Part shown: piece by piece, positions 21,974 through 33,265 of the stretch
How the letters are laid out: every line of letters starts with the position of its first letter
Position numbering within the stretch: the stretch's first letter is position 1
DNA from: Saururus chinensis
Taxonomy: Eukaryota > Streptophyta > Magnoliopsida > Piperales > Saururaceae
NCBI GenBank assembly: GCA_035235625.1
Contig: CP141142.1
Location: 51,253,644 to 51,317,643 of the forward strand
Reading direction: 5' to 3'
Length of the DNA stretch: 64,000 nucleotides
The notes under the pieces: model-generated
Seen by the model: the letters and a program-made list of their open reading frames with translations, nothing else
Told to the model about the DNA's origin: nothing
Databases searched by the model: none
Position numbers and translations under genes: made by a program

Positions 21974-22848
21974 TCAAGGCGACCAAGTCGGATAACGATC
22001 CATGAACTCATCCTTGGGCACCCAGGTGGCATCCTTAAGGGGCTGACCCTGCCAAGAAATGATGACATCTGTAATGATGTGGCCAGAACGGTAGACCAGA
22101 TGCTTATCAAGCACCGAGGCTGGGACAGGATCTGCAGGCTGGGTCAGTCCCATCAAAGGAGGTGATGGAACATCAGTGGCAAGGGAAGTGTCCCTCATAC
22201 ATCGACGGAGTTTGGAGACATGAAAGACGAGATGGTCTAAGGAGCCAGGCAGTAGAGCAAGACGATAAGCCACCTGGCCAATACACTCCTCCACTGCATA
22301 TGGACCATGGAAACGGGGGGCGAGTTTAACATGCTCGGGCTGAAACAAGGATGTCTGGCACTAAGGGAGAACAAATACGTAAACCAAGTTGATCCGCTTT
22401 ATCCGGTTCTGAGCAAAGGCTAAGTTCTCCTTATGCTGGCGAAAAACCTCGTCTTGTGTCTATAACATATTATCCACCTCGACCACAGAAGAGTGATGAG
22501 GAACATAAGATAACACTGTCGGAGGTGGATGGCCATATAGCACCTCAAAAGGAGTAAACCCCGTGTGAGTGTGAAAGGCGGTGTTGTACGATCCACCACC
22601 ATCAGAATCACCCACTTGCCTTACACCACGGGCAAGGCCTCCACGAAGTCCATTGAAACATCCTCCCAAACCTTGTCAGGAATGGGTGATGGCTGAAGCA
22701 ACTCAATAGGGGACGTCATGGCAGCCTTAGCTCTTTGACATACATCACAAGCGGTAACATAATCCTGTACTGCCCGTCGAATACCCTGCCACATAAAGCT
22801 CTGGCTGACCCGTTTATATGTGCGAAATATTCCTTCATGACCGGCCAC
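21974..22848 (-). pseudogene. Integrase and chromodomain-like tail (Gypsy)
   Basis: From high to low coordinates, the minus frames give a zinc-binding region, MAGHEGIFRTYKRVSQSFMW and later CDVCQRAK. The start of the catalytic core (VWEDVSMDFVEALPVV) follows, and then a C-terminal region with LAPRFHGPYAVEECIGQVAY and VIISWQGQPLKDATWV, typical of the integrase tail and chromodomain-like module of chromoviruses. The pieces lie in different frames with stops between them, so no functional integrase is encoded. Confidence 0.8.
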
Positions 22849-23167
22849 TGGAGTGTCATGGAAGTGGGAAAGAATGTGCCGACAAAGATCCTTGACATCA
22901 GGTACCCAAAGGCGACAAAAAGAAGGGACGAGTGGCTGGATCAGCCTAGAGAGCTGTAATCAAGGCCTAAGTCGAAGGATCCTCAATATATGTCCGCCTC
23001 AACTCAGCAATGAAGGGGCAGGACAGTGTCGGTCATAGTGTTGTCCAACCCTTTCTTGTAAACGACCACATAATCATATCCAAGCAACTTACTAACCCAC
23101 CGCTACTATGCAGGAGTGGACACACGTTGCTTAAGGAAATACTTCAGGGGCTGGTGGTTAATGCGGA

Positions 23168-24666
23168 TCAGAAACCGGCGGCCAAGCAAGTAGGGCCGTC
23201 ATTTGTCGATGGCAAGCATAATAGCAAGCATCTCCTTCTCATAAATGGACAAGGACAAGGAACGGTCAGCCAAAGCCTTACTGAAGTAGGCAATGGGGCG
23301 CTTGTCCTACAATAGCACCACCCCTGGGCCCATCTCCAAAACATCCGTTTCAACCACAAAAGGGCGGCTGAAATCCGGGAGAATAAGAATAGGTATCAAT
23401 GTCATCGGCTGCTTCAGCTCGTCAAAGGCCACTTGGGCAGCCCCAGTCCAAGTGAATGCCCCCTTCTTCAGAAGCTCTGTAAGGGGCCGAGAAATCCCAC
23501 CATATCGGCTGATGAACCTCCGATAATAACCTATGAGACCCAAGAAACCTCGTAGCACACAAACACAGGTAGGTGGCAACCAAGAGAGCATGGCGGCCAC
23601 CTTCGACAGGTCAGTGGCAACCTCCTCCGAGAGATGATGTGTCCCAAATAATCAACTTGTGGGCTGCCAAAAGAACACTTTGAATGCTTAAAAAATAATG
23701 AGTTATCTCTCAGAACATAGAAGATAGACCTAAGATGCTCCAAGTGGTCCGCCCATGACTTGTTGTAGACGAGGATATCATCAAAGAAGACCAAGAGAAA
23801 GCGATGAAGGAAGGACCTGAAGAGGTCATTCATGAGGCCCTGGAAGGTGGAGGGGACGTTGGTCAGCCATAACAGCATGACAAGGAACTCGAAATGGCCA
23901 TCATGAGTTTGGAAGGAGGTCTTGTGCACATCAGTGGGTGAACCCGAATATGATGGTAAATCGATCGAAGATCGAGTTTACTGAAGAATGTTGCATCAGC
24001 CAACTCATCCAGAAGCTCCTTAATCATAGGAATGGGGTACTTGTCCTTCACGGTGATAGCATTCAAGGCCCTATAGTCAACACAAAACCGCCAAGTATAG
24101 TCCTTCTTACAAACCAGTGACACAAGAGAGGAGAAGGAGCTTGTGCTAGGGCAGATGATACTGGACTGAAGCATGTTGGCAACAAGGTGCTCTATCTCTG
24201 CCTTCTAGATGTGAGGATAACAGTAGGGACGAACATTGGATGTGATGCCTCAGGAATGATGGGGATATGGTGGTCGTGAGGCTACACTAGTAGAAGACCC
24301 TTCGTCTCAGCAAACACATCCCTATGCTCCGCCAATAAATCAAGAAGATCCGAAGGTAGCTCATCTTGAGGCACTTTGACCGCTGCCCGCTGCTGCAAGA
24401 GGAACCCTTGAGGGATGAAACAAAAGAAAGAACTTGCAGATTGGGCTGAGAGGAGGGTACCCGACTGAGAGCCTTGAATCCGAACCCGCTGACCCTGAAC
24501 CTCGAAGTTCATAACTATATCTCTAAAATTTCAGACCACGTCTCCTAGCTCTGTAGCCACTAAACCCCAAACACCACATCCACCCCCTTAGTGGGCAGCA
24601 AGAAGAGGTCGGTGATAAAGGTGTGGCCCAGTATGGAGAGGGCAGCCTGAGCACATACTCAGGAGC
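23168..24666 (-). pseudogene. Reverse transcriptase/RNase H and end of protease region (Gypsy)
   Basis: The 5' part near 24660-24540 reads ILGHTFITDLFLLPTKGVDV, the strand after the protease active site. RT motifs follow: [31 protein letters not shown] and FFDDILVYN, the YxDD-equivalent box. DYLGHIISRR and GLIGYYRRFISRYGG lead into the RNase H region, VETDVLEMGPGVVL. Frames change at least three times, so the copy is inactive. The nested LTR inserted just upstream, inside the protease region. Confidence 0.85.
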
Positions 24667-27600
24667 TGTCACGCCCCAGCACTGTCCGACCCGAGCCAAA
24701 ATCGATCCGAGGTCCGGTCCAGGGCACGATGGCGACGGAATTGAAAAACGATTAAAAATTGCGGAAGACTTATGCCCCACCTACGAGCAGTCTAATTAGC
24801 GGAGTTACGCACTACTTTGAGTAAGAGTAAATAAGTAGAACAAAAGAAGACTTTAACTCTAAATTAATCCACAAGTTTTAAACCCACATACTAATAATCC
24901 AGAGCCAACACATTTAGCTCAAAACACGGTCTCAAACAAATCTAAAGACATAATATATCACAAGTCTGAAATAAGAACCACTGCACAAGGTGTTCTAACA
25001 TCATAACAAAATAGTCAAAAAAACATGCAAAGTCTAGAGGCCTCCACGCATAATCCCAAGCTCTCCCCGACCGTTCCTTATACATAGGATTTTGTCTGAC
25101 TGCATGTCATGCCATGCAGCCCGAAAACAAAACAAGGAAAGTGGGGTGAGTATAAAACTAAATAATAGTTTAAATACAACTATAATAATCAGAAAACATG
25201 ACAGCATAGCAATGTAGCAATTCATATCCAAAATTTACATGTTAAACCACTTTATGATCATGCATTCATATCACATAAACCTACATAATAGTGTCTCAAC
25301 CACACAATTTCTGATTATGCATTCATATCACATAAACCTGCATAATAGTGTCACAACCAAACAATTTTTTATTATGCATTCATATCACATAAACCGGCAT
25401 AATAGTGTCTCAACCACACAATTTCTGATCATGCATTCATATCACATAAACCTACATAATACTCTCTCAACCATACAATTTCTAATTATGCATTCAAATC
25501 ACATCCTCATTCATCCTGCATGACAAACGTGTCAAACACATGATACACAATCATGCATAGCATTCATAATACACATATATTAATACAAATAATAAATGCC
25601 TCTATCAAGGAGCAAACACAAGTATTGTCACATAGGCAGGACATAGTCAAGGCCACGAAGGCGAGACGTGGTCCAATTTCCACACAGGAATTAGAAGAGG
25701 GTCGGGGTTGTCAGTCCCTAAAGTTGCTCGCCCTAGACAATCCTGGCCAAGGATGTCTGATTCTCACACAAAGAACCTAGATAGGTGTGTTCACCCAGGG
25801 ACATCTCCTACGGTGGGGAAGAGCCCGAATTCCCACACAAGGAACCCTAGAACACATGGTAGTTGGTGCACGAAGTGTACCACTCTGGATTCTCAGGGTT
25901 CAGATGACAATCTAAATAATCTCATCCACAGAACAAATACACAATTCGTCCCCACATATCTCAATTTAACTAGACTCAACCCAGGGAGTATGCCTGCTCC
26001 AAATGGAAACTTAAATCGAAATCATGCCCTTTCAGACCAACCAAGTTCCGATTAATTCACTGATCAATTAATCCAACACGCAATCGCACATCATTGCATA
26101 CAATCGATCAATTCCGGTTAAACAACGATAAAACTTCATTCATGAAGTCCTATACATGATGCATGATGCATTCATGAACAAAATCTATGTGGGTTCCAAC
26201 ACATGGAACGTACTCCCATTAGTCCCCTCGTGCATCATATTCACATTATAATTAACTGTGATTTCATAGTAGATTCCTCATACGTGTGTGTATTCATGCA
26301 TATTCTAAGCATATGACAAATGCCTTAACATAAACTCATGAGGCAATATGTGCATGCTTAAACATATTCAAAACAATGACTTCCAACTAAAATCAAAGAG
26401 AAATCTACCATAAAGCTTAAATCCATCCATGTGAAACCAAATGTTCAACTTCTACAAGCATGATTATTCTACACATGAAGCCATAGTATGGTAACATTCA
26501 TTACTCACAATCCATTCTCATCATAAGATAACATATCTTAACATTTACCATATAATGTCCCTACTAGAAACATATTCTAATCATAATAATTTTAACATTT
26601 CAAGATTCAAGGTAATTCAATGTTAACATTTATAACTACCAACATATTCTACCATGTAACAAATACTTAAGCATACTTCATAAATCTCCATTATCAATTT
26701 CACACCCTTCCAGTAGCTTCATTGCAGCATAAAACACATTTCATAAATATTGGAAACATCAATTTAAGGAAAAACACCGAAATGAGCATAAATTTCCAAA
26801 AATAGCCAAACTCTTGTATAGCCGATCAATCGCCAACAAGGTAGATCGAGACCTTCTTCTCCATTTTAAAAATTAAAACATAAACACCATGAAAGCACCT
26901 TAAAACCTTCATCCATGGTCTCATATACTATCGAAATCCCATCAAACTTCCAGAACACTAATTTAACTCATTCTAAGATAAAACCCTAAGAAATTGAAGC
27001 AAGAGATTAACATTTATTAAACCTACCATTAGAGCTCTAATCAAGCAAAGCTCAATCAAATAAAATCATAAAATCGAGATTTTTACCACCACAAAGATGA
27101 GATTTGAAAGACCCATTACCTTTCCTTATTGATTTGGGTTGGATTGAACCTTCAATCACCTCCCAACACCTTCCAAAAATACAAGTTTATGTTAATACAC
27201 ATCTAAACTCGATTTAACTTTAAAAATCAAAAGTAAACCCTAGATCTAGAGTTTTGGAAGAATAAAAATGAGATTTTGAAGATTAGCGTTTGGAAAAGAG
27301 GGGTAAAATAATAATTAAATGCTTTAAAAATAGATTGAATCAATTGAGGGAAGTAGATTTAATAAAGGATTATGAAAAAACCCTAATTATTAAGCATGGA
27401 TTAGGGGAAAACATACCTCTAATTGATTCCACTTTAAGCCTAAGTGGGGATTAGGCTCTAAACACTCTTGCATAGCCTATTCCGAATTTGGAAATGACTA
27501 TGCACATTCCTTTTATAAGAGGGGTTGGGCTATACCTAATTGAAATGTGGTGTAGAAATAAAGTTTTTAACTAAAATTAGAAATTTTGGCAATTTAAACC

Positions 27601-27940
27601 AAAATTACGTCCAGAAAAATTATAAAAAATTTTATAGTGTATTCCATTGATGTTTGGGGTATTTTAGACTTAAAACCCTAATTTTATCAGTGGGGCCCAC
27701 AAGGGGGTCCCACCAAACCCTAATTTTTGAGAAATTAGTGAAAAATCAGAAAAATTCTAAAAATTTAAATTTGACCCAAAATCCCTTAAAACTCATAAGT
27801 CTGAAGTTAGTTTTGATTAAAACCTTTAGAAACCCCATTTATTTTTTAAAACTACCAAATTTAATCAGAAAACGTTTAAACTACATGACAACCAATAAAT
27901 AACATTAAAAATAATCTGATTCAAGATGAGAGTCCTTACT
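24667..27940 (-). mobile_element. Nested solo LTR of a Tekay/Del-like Gypsy element
   Basis: Starts TGTCACGCCCC and ends GAGAGTCCTTACT (CA decayed to CT). The flanks GGAGC (24662-24666) and AGAGC (27941-27945) fit a 5-bp target duplication with one mismatch. It matches the LTR at 60019-63408 at both ends and in blocks through the interior (for example GATCCTGGCCAAGGATGTC-type sequence near 25740 and 61080). No internal retroelement genes are present, so it is a solo LTR. It interrupts the protease region of the surrounding element, so it is younger than that insertion. Confidence 0.8.
25256..25506 (+). repeat. 57-bp tandem array in the solo LTR
   Basis: The unit beginning GATCATGCATTCATATCAC recurs at 25313, 25370, 25427 and 25484 with exact 57-bp spacing, about 4.4 copies. 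Frames across it are open but repetitive and not coding. Confidence 0.9.
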
Positions 27941-28012
27941 AGAGCTCCTGAGATGCTTCCCATCACCGATTAAAACATCAAAGGGCTTCAAATAGGACAT
28001 GAAGCAGCCAAG

Positions 28013-29430
28013 TCATTGAGCCACCTTGTCATTGATGAAGTTGTAGGTGAAACCGCTGTCGATCAAGATGACCACTTGTTGCCACTTGAGGTTGCCTTGA
28101 ACCCGCATCGTACGAGGAGTAAATGCCCCTAAGAAGGCATGAACAAAGATCTCGGCCAGCACATTGTTGTAGTAGGACCAGTCGGCCTTGTCTGCCACGT
28201 CCTCCTCCTCAATCTCTTCAACGAAGAGGCTACCTTTGACCGAGCAATGGTGCCCTAGGACAAACTTTTTATCACAACGGAAACATAGCCCCTTACACCG
28301 ACGTTCCTCCATTTGCGCCGGTGTGAGATGACGAACAATCTGGCCTAGCAGAGGGGGCTATTGGCTAAGTTAGCCTGGCACTGAGTTGTTGGTCGGGGCA
28401 GAAAGGGGGCTAGCGCTGACAGTAGAACATGAGAAGGACCCAAGCCGCCCCCCTCTCCACTGCCTAGCCAACTTCTCCTCCTCAATTTGTGCATGCCACA
28501 CGACGTCCTGCATATTGGCGCATGGGAAGTGGTGCATCCCCTCAAATATCTCGGGTTTGAAACCTCTCTTGAACGTTCCCACCAAGGCTGCCACCAGCCA
28601 ATCAGAAGGTGGTTGGCAACCTTCATGAATTCCGTGTAATATGCCCGAACGGTGGTGGTTTGGCGCAGCGTGGAAAGCATCTCGTTGAAGTCCTGGAACT
28701 CGTTGTGGCCAAATTGGATGCATAGCTCGTCAGAGAAGGCGGCCCAAGTGGGGTAACACACTTCCTTCTCGAAGCTCTAGAACTATACAAAAGTGTCACC
28801 ATCTAGGTAGAATGCGGCTATGTGCAGCTGTTTGCCTCGAAGTGTGTTCCCTAGTAGGTGAAAAACTTCTTAGCCTTGTGCAACCACTCCACTGGGTCGT
28901 CATCCCCATTGTAACGGGGAAATTGCTGGTGGAATATGAGGTTCAACCCCTCCTCGTGGCCCTCTGTGAGGCCCCAAGTACTCCTCTCAATCATCCTCCA
29001 TCTCTTGAAAATAAGTTTCTAGCTGGCGGCATCATTGGGGCATTTTCCCGAACACCTAGTGTGCCTCGTATCTCCCAGACCTGGCGCTTCCCTTCTACGG
29101 CTTGATCGACTGTGTCGAAGCACACAGGGCCCATGGGAATGTGTGCATCCTTGTCTGTCATCACTTGAGGGTTAGGACAACAGGATTCGGGGGCCTAGGA
29201 CAGCTTCCCCTTTTCCATGGCAGCTGGCTGCGGCCTGGCCGATAGGGGTGCTATGTGTTTCACCTGTAATTGAGACACGGCCATGGTCAGAAAGGCGATA
29301 GGATCTGCGAGCTGCACCATTGTAGGTTCGTTGTTGGGCTCCTAAGCAGTTTTTGAACTGTTTGTTGAGACCGTCGTCTCCTTCTATGGTTGAACTTTTT
29401 GGGCGGCGGCGAACTGTTTGCCTCACGCCA
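28013..29430 (-). pseudogene. Gag and protease region (Gypsy)
   Basis: Minus frames from about 29275 downward give a gag region (LIFHQQFPRYNGDDDPVEWL near 28945-28880), then a zinc-knuckle-like CFRCDKKFVLGHHC near 28285-28240. The protease-like motif ILIDSGFTYNFIND lies near 28060, where Thr of the usual DSG-T is replaced by Phe. Several stops and frame changes break the polyprotein. Sequence continues to GDGKHL just before the nested LTR at 27940 and resumes beyond it at 24666. Confidence 0.75.
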
Positions 29431-29447
29431 TAGCTAGAGTTCGTGAA

Positions 29448-29460
29448 GGCTCTGATACCA
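29448..29460 (-). other. Primer-binding site of the Reina-like element
   Basis: Minus-strand TGGTATCAGAGCC, complementary to the 3' end of initiator tRNA-Met, lies one base from the 5' LTR and fixes the element's orientation. Confidence 0.85.
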
Positions 29461-29461
29461 A

Positions 29462-29776
29462 TGTTGTGCCCGGTGTTTGGCACAATGGTACCTTGCACAA
29501 TCACGCAGGGAAAGGGGAGAAAGGAAGAAGAAATGGGAGAAGTTCTGAATAATTTTTTATTGCATAAACCAAACATAAGGAAGGGGATGACTCTCATGGG
29601 GAGCCCTCTCACCTCGAGAAACATGCACTAGTGGGCCCGGATACTCCTTGGTCCACTAGCATTTCTAACACAAATATTGTCCCATTATATACGTAAATAC
29701 TAATCAAATACAAAGGAAAATAACCTAATGTACTAAACTAAAAGATAAATGAAGAGTCTGGTGAACGTGCACAACA
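29462..29776 (-). repeat. 5' LTR of the Reina-like element
   Basis: 315 bp, TGTTGTGCCCGGTG to GTGCACAACA, bounded by the primer-binding site on one side and the CTAGC target duplication on the other. Confidence 0.85.
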
Positions 29777-29781
29777 CTAGC

Positions 29782-30560
29782 ACTAGGACTCGACATGGGC
29801 TGAGCCTATTTAAGGGAGAGAGTCAGGCAGCCATGGCAGATTTTTTACTCTAGTTATTCAGCCTTGCCTCTCCCTGCCTTATTTCGACGGAATGAAGCAT
29901 TATAGCATAGGGCGGAGCCCTTTGTACAGAGTTGGCGTTGTGAATTCATCTTCCTCCTTGCGCATACAAGTGGGAAGGTCGGAGTAAATTAGCTGCTGGT
30001 TGTAAGGTGCGGCTAGGCTATCACAAGAGATAATGCTAGGCACAACTTCACACCCGAGACACTAGCCAAGGCCTTCCAGATAAATAAGCATTTGAATTTT
30101 CTCCAGTTCTAGAAGAAGGTAAGTTCTTTCCAAATGACATGTAGCTCCAAAAAAGAAAAAACATCTTCCAAAGAGACCAAGACCCCTCTTTCAAAGTGAC
30201 ATGTAGCTCAAAAATATATGAAGTAGTAGATATTGGATGTTGCCAAAAATATACTAGTAGATATTGGAGATAAAAAAATAATCAACTGCCATTGTCGGGG
30301 AACGAACTCGGGTTGCACACATGACATGCGGGAATACTCACAACTATACTAAAAAGACATCTACAATAAAGGGCACTAATTATTATTAAGTTTAATCTTA
30401 TTTATTTTTAACAACTTAGTTGAACAACTGAAATAATAGAGCTCTAAGGCCCCATTTAGGAGGCAGTATGAGGTGGGAAAAGTATTTTCTCAACTAACTC
30501 TCCTCCTTAAGAGAGTTGATGGAAAAAATAAGTTTTCCCTCTTGATGTAACATATTACAT
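29782..30560. other. Non-coding DNA, possibly an older element split by the Gypsy insertion
   Basis: The first 330 bp look like continuation of the DNA left of 21621. At 30129-30218 a short direct repeat (TGACATGTAGCTC) occurs twice. A tRNA-like B-box word on the minus strand near 30296-30318 hints at a SINE but is too weak to call. No gene. Confidence 0.3.
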
Positions 30561-30563
30561 TTA

Positions 30564-31140
30564 GGGTATGTTTAGATTGGTGGAAACTGAGAGAAAGAGA
30601 AAGAGAAAGTAAATCCAGGTGAAAGAGAAACTAGGAGATTCTTAAAAAATTTCCACTGTTTGGTTGCATAAATGATGTTAAAAAAATTGACAGTGACAAT
30701 AGTGGTGGTGGTAGTGGCGGTCATGGTAACAGTGATGGTGGCGGTAGTGGTGGTTGTGGCAGTGGCGATAGCTGTTGTAGTGGCAGCGATGGTAGTGGTG
30801 GCGGCGGTGAGGTGACGGTGGTAGTGGTGGCTGCAGTGGTACTAATGGCAGTGGTGACGGTAGCAGCAGTGGTGGTGGTAGCGATAGCGGCAGCGGCAAT
30901 GGTGGAGATGGTGACAATAATGGTGGTGGTAGTAGAGGCAAAACATAAGTCTTTAGTATGTTAATTTTCTCCCAAAATCTATGGGTTAATCGGTGGAAAA
31001 TTTTTGGGCCAATTTTTCATATATTTTCTCTCAATTTTTACTCCAATTTCTCTTTCCCCGTTCCACCAAACATTAAAAACTAAAGGATTTGAAGAAAATC
31101 CATTTCCTTTCCCCCACTTTCCACCAATCCAAACATACCC
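30564..31140. mobile_element. Tourist-like (PIF/Harbinger) MITE with GGT-repeat core
   Basis: The terminal inverted repeats GGGTATGTTTAGATTGGTGG and, inverted, GGGTATGTTTGGATTGGTGG are near-perfect. Both sides are flanked by TTA (30561-30563 and 31141-31143), the 3-bp target typical of PIF/Harbinger. The 577-bp element contains a GGT/GGC-type trinucleotide array at about 30690-30945 and no transposase. Confidence 0.85.
30690..30945 (+). repeat. Degenerate (GGT/GGC/AGT)n trinucleotide array
   Basis: Low-complexity triplet repeats such as GGTGGTAGTGGCGGT inside the MITE. The minus open frame through it is Pro/Leu/His low-complexity and not a gene. Confidence 0.9.
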
Positions 31141-31431
31141 TTAAAAGGGAAAATATTCTCCCCTCCAAAATACCTCCCAACTTAAATTTAACGGGCTATA
31201 AAAAAATCGTGGGTTCTAAACAACCCAATATTGATGAATATACAGTACTAAGGTCCCCGTAAGGTATTTGCAACTTAAGTTGGAAAAAGAAACGAAAACG
31301 CACTAGAATATCTGACAGAAGACAACGGCTTTTCAGCTTTCATGTGCAGTTGCCCTAGTCAATTTTTTAACTCTCGGTCTTAGGCAAGCCTTTAAAAGTT
31401 AGATCTTAGCTCGGTCTGAGTTTATTTTAAA

Positions 31432-31935
31432 GGAATTGACCAAAGTAGACTTCTACTTTAGTGAAATAACTAAAATGTGAGCAAGTATCTTCTATTTACT
31501 AATGTAGACTTACTCACATGGAAACTTGCAAATGTGTGAAGGTTTTTGACTGATCTACCCTCACCTTCATCACAAACAAATTGATAGGAAAAATACGCCA
31601 CATCGGTCGCTCAGTCCAGAAAAATGTTTTCTTCTCCTAAACGACTTCATCTCGCGGTAATTTTATCTCCCGTATGGCTTCCTACTCCTGGGTAGGTTCA
31701 TCTTCCTTGTGTTTTTGTTCACTCAGTTACTCCCTCTTCTCTGCTTCTTTTCTCTCGTACATCACAACTTCCAGCTCCGAATATTCCCTTTCACTAAGTA
31801 GATTGATTCATGTTATTTGGTATGATGAGAAAGGTGTTACCCGATAAAAAATATTATTTTAGGTTGGTTATATATTTGGTATTAAGTAGTTTCTGCTAGT
31901 AAGGTTTTCTAGGTAATTGGAAAACAAGAAACTAA
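31432..31935 (+). repeat. Left TIR of the MULE
   Basis: Inverted copy at 39285-39803. Shared landmarks include TGTTACCCGATAAAAAATAT (about 31838) and TTCATGTTATTT (about 31807). Confidence 0.85.
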
Positions 31936-33004
31936 AAAATTGAAAGACTGGATCACTGGAAAAGTAGAAAAGTGGATTACTGATATGATATGAGAAGAAA
32001 AGAGAATATTACTCATGGGAATATTAGTGTCAAAGTGCCGAAGTGGCAGGAGGAGATGGGAAGAAAAAGTGCAAAGTGGGAGGGGAAAATAGGAAGAACA
32101 TGAGTAATATGGGAGAAGGGCACATTTTTTAGTGTTCCATACAACATAATTGTCAATTTCAGTTGTGACGAAGATAAACTCCAATTAGATGAGTTATTTC
32201 ATTTAGAGAAGGAGAGTAGGATGAAGAATACGCATGCATCCCGCATTGACATTGATTCAAAAGTAACACATGATGACCTAGCAAGTGTAAAGAGTGTGAT
32301 ATCGATTCAAGAATTAATGAGTATGTCTCAAACACGATTATAGATGACTTTAAATTTGGGCAAGATCTTTATTATGCATCATCATGAGTAAATGAAGACG
32401 ATCCTATAGGAGAAGTAAATCATGGTGCAAAAGAACATATTATGAGTTTTCCAAAACCCCAAGATAGACTTTGTCTCAATGATGAAACGTATAGTAAATA
32501 TTATAAATATAGTTTGTAATTGTGTATTATGTATGTGGATGTATGAGACCATTGATACAAAATATATTGTGTTAGATTATGTAGATCAAATGGAAACAAT
32601 TGTAGTCAACTAAATCCTTTTGATGAAAAAGTGGAAACCATGGATAGTTCACAAATATCAATTCCATATACATTAGTTAAAGTGATGTAAGTAATTTTAT
32701 TTTTCAGTTTAGCAGTTTTTCAATTTGGCAGTGTTATAGTTTGGCAGTTTCTAGTTCAATAATTAACACTTGTAATTTGCAGGAAAAATGAAGGTGGTGG
32801 TAAAAAAAAGAGATTGAGACATGAAGAAGAACCCCAAGTTTGACCCACAAAATAAACATTACTGGGGAGGATCCCTATGTAAATAATGATTTTGGGGGGT
32901 AATTATGGAATGTTTATTATCAATGAGCGATAGAAATTGGTCAACAGTTCAAGGACAAAGCGATGCTTTAACTTCACCTTCACAATATGGCTATGTACAC
33001 TAAG

Positions 33005-33105
33005 TTTCAGTTAAAGGTTATATATTCAAATAAATCAAGGTATACAGTTAGATATATTATTGAGAACTGTCTGTGGAGACTACATGCAGATTGGTCTATG
33101 CCAAT
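33005..33105 (+). pseudogene. MuDR-type transposase N-terminal remnant
   Basis: The plus frame reads KFQLKVIYSNKSRYTVRYII and then ENCLWRLHADW. This resembles the plant MuDR/N-terminal transposase region, in which a conserved Cys-x-Trp-Arg-(L/I)-x-A-x-W motif precedes the catalytic part. It runs directly into the ARGONAUTE-like sequence with a change of frame. Confidence 0.5.
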
Positions 33106-33265
33106 TCCTTTCAGTTTGTGCTGAAAGATCCCCAGTTGATATGTGACCCACCTACTGTGAGGGTTGATCACATGATAGTTGAGCTCAAGTCTAGGCTTCC
33201 TAGTGCTCCCAAGTTTCTTTTATGTGTTCTTCCTGAAAGGAAGAATTCTAATATTTATTTTGGGA
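33105..33265 (+). pseudogene. ARGONAUTE4-clade fragment captured in a MULE
   Basis: The plus frame encodes DPQLICDPPTVRVDHMIVEL followed by KSRLPSAPKFLLCVLPERKN and then SNIY. This matches the segment linking the MID domain start in AGO4/6/9 proteins, whose hallmark is FLLC-LPERKN followed by YG. No other AGO exon is seen, and after IY the frame departs from the family (FGNRRFF). The 50-odd codons have no intron and no stop, so they come from part of one exon or from a processed copy. AGO4-clade proteins bind 24-nt siRNAs and direct DNA methylation. The fragment cannot make a functional protein. Confidence 0.7.

Larger units (their letters stand above)
21626..29776 (-). mobile_element. Ty3/Gypsy retrotransposon, Reina-like, minus orientation
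   Basis: Two LTRs of about 315 bp (21626-21942 and 29462-29776) share start TGTTGTGCCC and end in GCACAACA or GCACAATA. A perfect 5-bp target duplication CTAGC flanks the element (21621-21625 and 29777-29781). A primer-binding site for initiator tRNA-Met lies next to the upstream LTR. Gag, protease, RT/RNase H and integrase fragments follow in minus order. Without the nested solo LTR (24667-27940) the element is about 4.9 kb, which with short LTRs and a chromodomain-like integrase tail suggests the Reina lineage. Many stops and frameshifts show it is dead. Confidence 0.85.

Noticed and set aside
30678-30941. Pro/Leu/His-rich minus frame
   Set aside because: It is the translation of a GGT/GGC triplet array inside a MITE.
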